A DNA stretch of 40,242 bases. Origin: DATGZX01 sp035296965 (GTDB taxonomy: Bacteria; Planctomycetota; Planctomycetia; Gemmatales; Gemmataceae). Location: assembly GCA_035296965.1 (NCBI GenBank), contig DATGZX010000320.1, forward strand, positions 1 through 40,242. The letters run 5' to 3'. Positions 25,865-31,866 of this stretch are shown here, in pieces (position 1 is the stretch's first letter; the number at the start of each line of letters is the position of its first letter). Below the pieces are notes generated by a model. The model saw only the letters and a program-made list of their open reading frames with translations, made no database searches and was not told where the DNA came from. A program made the position numbers and the translations under genes.

Positions 25865-26271
25865 CTTCCCCTTCTTCGGGCGCCAACACTCAGCGAAAAC
25901 CCATGGGAGACATGCAGGACTAGTGCGTCATCAAGTCTTGATTTTGGGGTAGAGCATGGATTCAAAATTCTTGGAAATGTGTACATCAGTACAGATGACA
26001 CGAGCCAGGTTGAATTGCCACCGGGCCGAGTTCCCGGCAGCGATGTAATCCTTTGTAGAATAGTCACTTGCAGAATTACGCCTATGTCAGACGAGTTGTC
26101 TGCCTACCCCCCGTTTTAGATGACAAAAGATGACATGGTCCGTTTGCGCCCTTTGCTTTGCGTTACTCTCTGGCCTCGTGCTGGGGCCCCAATAATTAGC
26201 CTTGAAGATGCACTAGGAGTGCACCCGTGCCCGGCGCTGGGCCGGTCGCGGGTGCACTGATTGTCGTTACA
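25865..26271 (-). pseudogene. Remnant of a second formylglycine-generating enzyme gene, split by a miniature element
   Basis: Two blocks match the 3' end of the intact FGE gene at 29952-31007. Bases 26216-26271 read on the minus strand CNDNQCTRDRPSAGHGC, matching CNDNYCTRYRPSARHGC of the intact enzyme, including both active-site cysteines. Bases 25865-25920 match the following SHMGFRCASTPEKG part (DNA CCCATGGGAGACATGC versus CCCATGTGAGACATGC). Between them lies a 295-bp element bounded by CTAG. Nothing of the first 300 codons is visible upstream of 26271. This is a dead gene tail lying between two sulfatase genes, so this subcluster once had its own FGE. Confidence 0.8.
25921..26215. mobile_element. 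IS630/Tc1-mariner-like miniature element (MITE) at a TA target
   Basis: The ends are imperfect inverted repeats about 30 nt long, identical at 23 of 30 positions by my count: CTAGTGCGTCATCAAGTC at the left (25920 on) and CTAGTGCATCTTCAAGGC as the complement of the right end (to 26216), both reaching GGGG. Both ends sit in CTAG, as for IS630-family insertion with TA duplication. No transposase frame is present in the 291-bp interior. Removing the element and one TA restores the alignment of the flanks with the intact FGE gene to within 1 nt. Confidence 0.75.
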
Positions 26272-26298
26272 GCAATGGTATTGGGTTTTACTGCGTCG

Positions 26299-26324
26299 GC
26301 GAGCGCCCCACGAGGGGCGCTCGC
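26299..26324 (-). terminator. GC-rich hairpin after short-type sulfatase
   Basis: Perfect 11-bp stem GCGAGCGCCCC/GGGGCGCTCGC, 4-nt loop, 13 nt beyond the stop of the sulfatase at 26338. The stem is identical to that at 21139-21164, which also follows a short sulfatase. No U tract follows. Confidence 0.6.
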
Positions 26325-26337
26325 TCTGCTCAGCAAA

Positions 26338-28188
26338 CTAGTCACCGTGGTGTTGCTTAATCACCTCATCGATCTTCTTCTTGATCGCGTCCAGGTTGAA
26401 TGAGGCCGGGTCCTGCATCGGCGGGTATTCGACCGCCGTCATCGCGAGTTTCGCCACCTCCTTCTGAACGAAGACGAAGCGCCAGAATTCCCGGGCATAG
26501 AAATCGTTCATGTAGCCGCCGCCCATGTTGTTCGTGCCGATGGAGTCTAGGGACGGTGTCCGCTCGAAAGGATCCTGGCGAATATTCACGATCGAGGGCA
26601 TATCGGTCGTGACCTTGGGACCAGGCCAGCCTTGTGGCTGTTGGTAGAACTGGTACTTGAAATCATCGATGCGAATGGCGCCCAGGTGGGGACCGCCAAA
26701 GTAGAACAATTCATGGCGCTTGGACGGCCCCTTGCCCTCGAGCAGCTCCATTTGGTTGTAGCCGTCGAGGTGGTTCTTGTACTCGCGATCGCCGAGCTTC
26801 ACGCCTTTGAGCAACTCTTCAGTGATTTTCGGATTGCCAGCCGCGGCCGTCAGCGTCGGGAACCAGTCGAGGCCGGAGAAGAGGCCGTTCTCGACCGTGC
26901 CCGGCTTGATGTGGCCCGGCCAACGGGCGATGCATGGCACGCGGAAGCCGCCCTCCATGACGGTGCCCTTGGTCGCTTTGAACGGCGTCATGCCGCCGTC
27001 CGGCCAGGTGAACACTTCGGCGCCGTTGTCGGTGCTAAAAATGACGATGGTGTTCTCGGCTTCGCCGATGTCATCCAAGTGCTTCATGATGGCGCCGACG
27101 GAATCATCGAGCTGCGCCATGCCGGATTCCTCCAGGCCGTAATTGGTCTTGTAGTTCATTTCGGCCTGGTACTTGCCGGACAGGAAGGTGAAAACGTGCA
27201 TGCGCGTGGTGTTATGCCACAGGAAGAACGGCTTGCCGTCCTTCTTGGCCTGGTCCATGAACTTGCACGAGCTATCGACCAGCACCTCGTCGAAGGTCTC
27301 CATGTCGTACTTGGAGTCTGGAGGACCTGCCTGCCAGTGCTGGTGATCGGCCATGTTCTTGAACGGCCGCAAGGGTCCTTCGTCCACGATCTTTTGCTTG
27401 CCGATTTTGCCCCAGCGCGGTTGCTCGGTGGGGTCATCTACGTCGGTCGCAAAGCAATGCACGAGAGTGCGCGGCCCATACGTGTTGTAGAAAGCCGGGT
27501 CCGACGGGAACGAATACCAGAACGGATCCGACATGGCGTCGAGGTGATACAGATAACCAAAGAATTCGTCGAAGCCGTGCACCGTCGGCAGGTACTTGTT
27601 CAGGTCGCCAAGATGGTTCTTGCCAAACTGACCGGTGGTGTACCCTTGCGCCTTGAGGGCAGTGGCGAGTGTGCAAGCCTGCGCCGGCAAGCCGACATCG
27701 GCCCCAGCCTGGCCCACAGTCGTCAGGCCCGTGCGGAGGGGAATTTCGCCGGTAATGAAGTTCGCCCGACCCGCCGTGCAGCTTGCCTCGGCGTAATAGT
27801 CGGTGAACAGCACGCCCTGCGACGCAAGCTTGTCCAGGTTCGGCGTCTTGCCGGACATGATGCCGCGGTGGTAGGCGCCGATGTTGAACCAGCCGACGTC
27901 GTCGCCCATGATGAAGACGATATTGGGCTTCTTGCCATCCGCCTCGGCTTTGGCGAGGGGACCAGCCGCCCTCGGGTCGGCCATGGCAACCAGCTGCCCC
28001 TTGGTCAGGCCTTCTGAGCAACAGGCGGCAGCCTTAACGGCACTACTTTCCTTGTCCGCCAGAGATTGTTGCGGCGGCTCAGCCTTGGCGCTATGGAACA
28101 CGTCAAGCTTGCCTGACGCGGCCACATAGCCAAGCAACCCGCCGACCGCCAGCATGGCGATCATCTGCGCTCTCGAGTTCTTGAGCAT
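26338..28188 (-). CDS. Exported arylsulfatase, short type, CTAGR active site, copy 2
   Basis: 616 residues from the ATG at 28188 (MLKNSRAQMIAMLAVGGLLG), after GAGAGGAAG. The layout matches the protein at 21178: membrane or signal segment 8-26, Cys-Cys motif at 56-57 (AACCSEGLTKGQLVAMADP), PNIVFIMGDDVGW (88-100), ASCTAGRANFITGE with C137, VIFSTDNGAEVFTW, and PGHIKPGTVENGLFSGLDWF. It has a short extra segment (about 240-270, PFWYSFPSDPAFYNT and DHQHWQAGPPDSKYD). It follows a Gly/Tyr-rich gene by 114 nt and is the third gene of an NTF2-like, Gly/Tyr-rich, sulfatase unit. Substrate unknown. Confidence 0.95.
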   Translation of the reverse strand: MLKNSRAQMIAMLAVGGLLGYVAASGKLDVFHSAKAEPPQQSLADKESSAVKAAACCSEGLTKGQLVAMADPRAAGPLAKAEADGKKPNIVFIMGDDVGWFNIGAYHRGIMSGKTPNLDKLASQGVLFTDYYAEASCTAGRANFITGEIPLRTGLTTVGQAGADVGLPAQACTLATALKAQGYTTGQFGKNHLGDLNKYLPTVHGFDEFFGYLYHLDAMSDPFWYSFPSDPAFYNTYGPRTLVHCFATDVDDPTEQPRWGKIGKQKIVDEGPLRPFKNMADHQHWQAGPPDSKYDMETFDEVLVDSSCKFMDQAKKDGKPFFLWHNTTRMHVFTFLSGKYQAEMNYKTNYGLEESGMAQLDDSVGAIMKHLDDIGEAENTIVIFSTDNGAEVFTWPDGGMTPFKATKGTVMEGGFRVPCIARWPGHIKPGTVENGLFSGLDWFPTLTAAAGNPKITEELLKGVKLGDREYKNHLDGYNQMELLEGKGPSKRHELFYFGGPHLGAIRIDDFKYQFYQQPQGWPGPKVTTDMPSIVNIRQDPFERTPSLDSIGTNNMGGGYMNDFYAREFWRFVFVQKEVAKLAMTAVEYPPMQDPASFNLDAIKKKIDEVIKQHHGD

Positions 28189-28225
28189 TTGCTTCCTCTC
28201 TTGCTGCAAAAGCTGAGAATGGCCA

Positions 28226-28244
28226 GGCTGGAAACGCTCCAGCC
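28226..28244 (-). promoter_or_regulatory. Conserved leader stem-loop, 38 nt before sulfatase start
   Basis: GGCTGGA-AACGC-TCCAGCC, a perfect 7-bp stem. Compared with the element at 23019, the fourth pair changes from C-G to T-A while pairing is kept. Confidence 0.55.
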
Positions 28245-28270
28245 CGGGGGCCCCTTCTCTCTTCTGCGTC

Positions 28271-28291
28271 TCCTGACACCTTTTCGGCTCC
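28271..28291. repeat. Single-arm copy of the 29855-29949 inverted-repeat element
   Basis: 21 nt (TCCTGACACCTTTTCGGCTC plus C) identical to 29932-29952. Both copies lie right at the 3' side of a minus-strand gene: this one 12 nt beyond the stop of the Gly/Tyr-rich gene, the other touching the FGE stop. Confidence 0.6.
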
Positions 28292-28302
28292 CATACGGAA
28301 CA

Positions 28303-28755
28303 CTACGGAACATATCCATCAGCCGGTAGGCCGTAATAATAAGCCGGCGCGTAGATGTAAGGGGCGGTAGCAGCGGCCGAAACGGCGGCCGCGGTGCCCG
28401 CCGCCGCCGCGGCCCCGAGCCCGTAATAGGGCACTCCGTAGCCGCCGCGATAGAGACCGCCCGCGTAGCCATAGCCGCCGCGGTATGCCCCGCCGTAGCC
28501 ATATCCGCCACGGTATGCTCCGCCGTAGCCGTAGCCGCCGCGGTACGCTCCACCGTAGCCGCCGCGATACGCGGAGCCACCACGGTATGCTCCGCCGTAG
28601 CCGCCGCGGTATCCTGTCGCGCCAACGTGATAGGCACCGCCTGCACCCACGTGGGTATAGCCGACATGACCTCCTCGCCAAGCCTGGACGCTGGAGTGCA
28701 TGACCAGTACCAACAGCGTGGCTGCGCTTGCGGACAGACCGATTCTCTTCATCAT
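28303..28755 (-). CDS. Secreted Gly/Tyr/Arg-rich repeat protein, copy 1
   Basis: 150 residues. Signal peptide (IGLSASAATLLVLVMHSSVQ), then GGHVGYTHVGAGGAYHVGAT shared with the protein at 19268, then about eight tandem copies of (Y/A)RGGYG(Y)GGA, encoded by imperfect 21-30-bp DNA repeats (28440-28620). A hydrophobic Ala-rich stretch (GLGAAAAAGTAAAVSAAATA) and a Tyr-rich tail (PYIYAPAYYYGLPADGYVP) follow. The Arg content and the Ala segment set it apart from the other two copies. The ATG follows GAGGTATCAGTC. It lies between an NTF2-like gene and a sulfatase. Function unknown; extracellular or envelope location is inferred from the signal peptide. Confidence 0.8.
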   Translation of the reverse strand: MMKRIGLSASAATLLVLVMHSSVQAWRGGHVGYTHVGAGGAYHVGATGYRGGYGGAYRGGSAYRGGYGGAYRGGYGYGGAYRGGYGYGGAYRGGYGYAGGLYRGGYGVPYYGLGAAAAAGTAAAVSAAATAPYIYAPAYYYGLPADGYVP

Positions 28756-28869
28756 GACTGATACCTCAAAATGAAAGCTTGTATGATCTCATGACCATCT
28801 GTAATAGCTCTTATCTGAACTGACTCTGTCGTAGTCGTTCTCAGCGCTCGCCGATTCACTTAACCATGA

Positions 28870-29814
28870 TCACGGCGCTGGCTGCTCGTTTTCCTTGACC
28901 CGCTTGAGCCTTACGGGTGCGGGGTTTGGCAAGGCTTGATCGTCCACGCTCACCTTGGTCGGCTGCCATATGGCGTGGTCGGCGTCGATTTTTGTCACGA
29001 TGTTGGCGGCGACTACTTTCTTGCCGGCAGCCGTCGTACCAGTGGTTTGGATAGTCCAGGAATTGCCGTTCTTGGTCCAAGTCCCCTCAGAGAACCCGCC
29101 GCCGGAATAGAAGGACCAGGATCGGATTTGCTTGGCTGCTGCGTCCCAGGCGATCCAGCGGGTGCCGCCGGAAACTGGGACGCCGTTCATCGTCGTCGTG
29201 AACGAGGAAACGATGAAGTTCCGGTTCTCGGCCCAATCGAATGAGTCGGTGGCCGAAACGCCTTTCTCGTTTTCGCCAACCCAGTCGCCGATCAGCCAAT
29301 CGAGGTCGGCGAAGCGTTCCGCGTTGGACGGGGGTGCGACGCCCGACTCGCGCAGGCTCTCCAGGTACCAGACGTCGTCTTTCTTGACGAGGACAGCCGA
29401 GAAATTGGCAAGCGAGGGAGGGCCGCCGTCAGCGGGCTTGACTTCGCTAAGTCCTTCCTGGATCGTCACCGTAGGCGCCAGCGTTCGGGTGGAAGTGACG
29501 GTGATTGCGAGCTTTGCACCCTTCATCTCGGCGCACAGATTTTCATACATTTTCTCGAGAGCGTCCCGTCCCTTGACCTCGACGCCGTCCTGATCGACGT
29601 AGGTCCCATCCGGGGCCCAGAATCCAGCCAGCGCCTTGGCGTCGCCCCGGTTGAACGCCGCGACGAACTCCTTGGTCCTATCTCCTTCCTTCGGGGCCTC
29701 GCCAGCCTTGGGCTCATCGGGCTGGGCCCGCATCTTGTCGGCCCCGATGATCAAGCCAAATGCCAGGGCAGCCGCCAGGCCACAGGTCAAGGCGAAGAAA
29801 CTCTGCTTTTTCAT
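28870..29814 (-). CDS. Exported NTF2-like (SgcJ/EcaC, DUF4440-type) protein, copy 1
   Basis: 314 residues. Signal peptide (FFALTCGLAAALAFGLIIGA), an NTF2-like domain with FNRGDAKALAGFWAPDGTYV and RDALEKMYENLCAEMKGAKL (about 50-170), and a C-terminal domain from LDWLIGDWVGENEKGVSATD to PNPAPVRLKRVKENEQ. The ATG follows GGAGGACCTAA. The protein keeps the K-R-V tail seen in all three copies. The family is widespread and mostly uncharacterised. It opens an NTF2-like, Gly/Tyr-rich, sulfatase unit and is preceded by a strong inverted-repeat element next to the FGE stop, so it probably has its own promoter. Confidence 0.9.
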   Translation of the reverse strand: MKKQSFFALTCGLAAALAFGLIIGADKMRAQPDEPKAGEAPKEGDRTKEFVAAFNRGDAKALAGFWAPDGTYVDQDGVEVKGRDALEKMYENLCAEMKGAKLAITVTSTRTLAPTVTIQEGLSEVKPADGGPPSLANFSAVLVKKDDVWYLESLRESGVAPPSNAERFADLDWLIGDWVGENEKGVSATDSFDWAENRNFIVSSFTTTMNGVPVSGGTRWIAWDAAAKQIRSWSFYSGGGFSEGTWTKNGNSWTIQTTGTTAAGKKVVAANIVTKIDADHAIWQPTKVSVDDQALPNPAPVRLKRVKENEQPAP

Positions 29815-29854
29815 TTAGGTCCTCCAGTTTCAAGTAACTCTCTTGCCGCTCGTC

Positions 29855-29949
29855 GCCGAAAAGGTGTCAGGACCCTTTATCGGCCCGGAGTTGCCAATGA
29901 GACCCAGGTGTTTCGACTGGCCGATAAAGGGTCCTGACACCTTTTCGGC
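29855..29949. repeat. Perfect 31-bp inverted repeat at the FGE 3' end
   Basis: 29855-29885 (starts GCCGAAAAGGTGTCAGGACC) and 29919-29949 are perfect reverse complements, with a 33-nt loop. It lies 2 nt beyond the FGE stop and 40 nt upstream of the next gene start. It can fold into a very stable hairpin in RNA and may act as terminator; its partial copy at 28271 points to a dispersed repeat family. Confidence 0.8.
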
Positions 29950-29951
29950 TC

Positions 29952-31007
29952 CTACAGCTTGCTTTTCTTGCCCTTCTCGGGCGTCGACGCGCAACGAAAG
30001 CCCATGTGAGACATGCCGGTATCCGGTGTGCACCCATGCCGGGCACTAGGCCGGTAGCGGGTGCAATAATTGTCGTTACATAGAAAGGATCCGCCCTTCT
30101 GGGCCCGCAGCGGACTATACGGCTGGCGCGGATCGAAACTTTTCTCCGGTCCGGTGGGATCAACGATCAGCCCTCTACCGGCTCTTTCGCGGTACAAATC
30201 GGCCTGGTACCAGTCGCTGCACCATTGCCAAACGTTGCCGGACATGTCGTACAGGCCATAACCGTTGGGCGGAAAGGCTTTGACAGGGGAAGTGCGTTCA
30301 TAACCATCAAGTGCCGTGTTCTTGTAAGGGAATTCACCCTGCCAAATGTTCGCGTGGATATTGGTATCCGTCGGTTTGTCGTCGCCCCAGACGTAGGGTT
30401 TGTTCTCCAGGCCGCCGCGAGCCGCGAATTCCCACTCGGCCTCGGTCGGCAGGCGCTTGCCGGCCCATTTGGCGTAGGCAACCGCATCGAACCAGGAAAC
30501 CTGAACGACGGGATGATCGTCCCTGCCTTCGATGCTGCTGCCGGGGCCTTCCGGCTGGCGCCAGTTGGCGCCCGGGGTCCACTTCCACCATTGTGAAAAA
30601 TCGCGCAGTCCCACGGGTCCCTGAGTCGGGGTGAACACCAGCGAGCCGGGAACCAATTTTTCCTTCGGCGGCGGTGGCGTTCCCGGCGCCGACTGGCGCA
30701 GGATTTCCTCGACATCGACCGGCTTCTCGGCTGTGGTCACATACCCGGTCGCCTCGACGAACTGGCGGAACTGGGCATTGGTGACGTCGGTTTCGTCGAT
30801 GAAGAAGCCGGCCACGCGCACGCGGTGGGCTGGCTTCTCATCCGCCCAGCCGAGTTCGGTGTCAGTGCCCATGGTAAATTCGCCGCCCGGAATCCAGCGC
30901 ATCCCGAGCGGAGCCTGCGGCTGCCATCGCCCGGTGACCGTGGCCAGCGCGTACATAGCACAGAATGCGCTCAAGCCCAGCCCACCGAGGACAAGAAAAC
31001 GCTTCAT
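29952..31007 (-). CDS. Formylglycine-generating enzyme (sulfatase-activating, SUMF1 family), exported
   Basis: 351 residues from the ATG at 31007 (AAGGAG lies 11 nt upstream; the ATG at 31016 is only 2 nt from it). A signal or anchor segment (FLVLGGLGLSAFCAMYALAT) is followed by MRWIPGGEFTMGTDTELGWA (36-55), HPVVQVSWFDAVAYAKWAGK (165-184), RLPTEAEWEFAARGG, GNVWQWCSDWYQ, and GGSFLCNDNYCTRYRPSARH with C310 and C315, the two active-site cysteines of true FGEs, then MGFRCA. FGE is an aerobic copper enzyme that oxidises the sulfatase active-site Cys to formylglycine. With both cysteines kept, this is a real FGE and not one of the many inactive SUMF1-domain proteins. Four sulfatases lie downstream; it is the only intact FGE in the window. 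Confidence 0.95.
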   Translation of the reverse strand: MKRFLVLGGLGLSAFCAMYALATVTGRWQPQAPLGMRWIPGGEFTMGTDTELGWADEKPAHRVRVAGFFIDETDVTNAQFRQFVEATGYVTTAEKPVDVEEILRQSAPGTPPPPKEKLVPGSLVFTPTQGPVGLRDFSQWWKWTPGANWRQPEGPGSSIEGRDDHPVVQVSWFDAVAYAKWAGKRLPTEAEWEFAARGGLENKPYVWGDDKPTDTNIHANIWQGEFPYKNTALDGYERTSPVKAFPPNGYGLYDMSGNVWQWCSDWYQADLYRERAGRGLIVDPTGPEKSFDPRQPYSPLRAQKGGSFLCNDNYCTRYRPSARHGCTPDTGMSHMGFRCASTPEKGKKSKL

Positions 31008-31073
31008 GGCGTGCATAACTCCTTGTTGCAGGAAAGGCTGCCCGGCAGCAGGCCGTTTCTACAAAACATTGCT

Positions 31074-31164
31074 CACGCTCGGCGCGGGTCGCGCTCGGCG
31101 CGGGTCTCTGACCCCGCCACTCCCCGTGACGCGCTCGGCGCGGGTCTCTGACCCCGCCGCTCCC
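31074..31164. repeat. Two and a half tandem 40-bp GC-rich repeats
   Basis: GCGCTCGGCGCGGGTCTCTG starts a unit at 31091 and again at 31131, each continuing ACCCCGCC-A/G-CTCCC; a partial unit precedes them (31074-31090). Each unit holds a hairpin, GGCGCGGGTC-TCT-GACCCCGCC. It fills the gap between the FGE and the ABM-domain gene. Confidence 0.7.
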
Positions 31165-31188
31165 GGCTCCCCGCATGTTATCTTCTGG

Positions 31189-31551
31189 TCATTCCTTGAC
31201 TGACTTGTGCCCCTGCGGTGCTACGGCTGCCGTAGTCCCCAGGCGGACGGCTTCAAGGTATTCCATTCCCTGGGAGCAGCTAACTTCGTTGTAATGCAAC
31301 TTTGGCGGCTGAGCGGACGCTTCCATGATCGCCAGCAAGCGCTCATAACGGGCCGAGCGCATGTGGCGTTCGAGATGTTCCTTGGTTTCCCATTCTTCAA
31401 CATAGAGAAATACGTTCTCGTCGCCGACCTGTTCGTAGAGATTGCACCCTTGACAGCCCGGCTCAGCACCAACTGGCCCCAGGAGCATCCAAAAAATCTT
31501 TAGAATCTCTTCACGCCGACCGGGCGCAACGGCAATCGCCACAGTGGTCAT
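31189..31551 (-). CDS. ABM-domain protein (putative quinol monooxygenase type)
   Basis: 120 residues from the ATG at 31551; GTG codons at 31563 and 31557 lie nearer to the GAGG at about 31568 and are alternative starts, but the family usually begins as MTTVAIAVAPGRREEI does. The dimeric ABM ferredoxin-like fold is shown by GRREEILKIFWMLLGPVGAE, PGCQGCNLYEQVGDENVFLY, VEEWETKEHLERHMRSARYE. Members act as cofactor-free monooxygenases on quinols or as heme-binding proteins, so the substrate is open. No signal peptide, so cytoplasmic. It lies 181 nt upstream of the FGE start, separated by tandem repeats. Confidence 0.85.
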   Translation of the reverse strand: MTTVAIAVAPGRREEILKIFWMLLGPVGAEPGCQGCNLYEQVGDENVFLYVEEWETKEHLERHMRSARYERLLAIMEASAQPPKLHYNEVSCSQGMEYLEAVRLGTTAAVAPQGHKSVKE

Positions 31552-31866
31552 GATCACGAGCACACTGCCTCGCCAAGTGGCGCGTTAGACGGGCTCCATC
31601 TGCTTTCCAAAGAATCAGAAAGTAATTCAGGGGATAAGACACATTCCGTGCCGAACAGCCGAGGAAAGGGAGTAATGAATGCAAGACGCGAAGGCGCCTT
31701 GCTTTAGGTCGGCGCTAACTTGAGGCTGTGTGCCGATTCGCTACACAAGAGCTACGATATTTCGGAGGGGGCACGATATTTTGGAGAAACCTGGTGGCGT
31801 CCGATTGGTTTGCTCACAAGGCCGAACCCATTGGCTGGCCTCATCCCCGCCGTCAAGCCGACCTCA
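31552..31866. other. Intergenic region between the ABM gene and the TolC-like gene
   Basis: 315 bp. It holds a direct repeat, ACGATATTTCGGAG (31754-31767) and ACGATATTTTGGAG (31773-31786), 13 of 14 bases identical, 19 nt apart. I see no gene. Confidence 0.4.

Noticed and set aside
29952..31007. SUMF1-domain protein as a non-catalytic or ergothioneine-type homolog
   Set aside because: Both FGE active-site cysteines (C310, C315) in GGSFLCNDNYCTRYRP are present and four sulfatases are linked, so a true FGE is the better reading.
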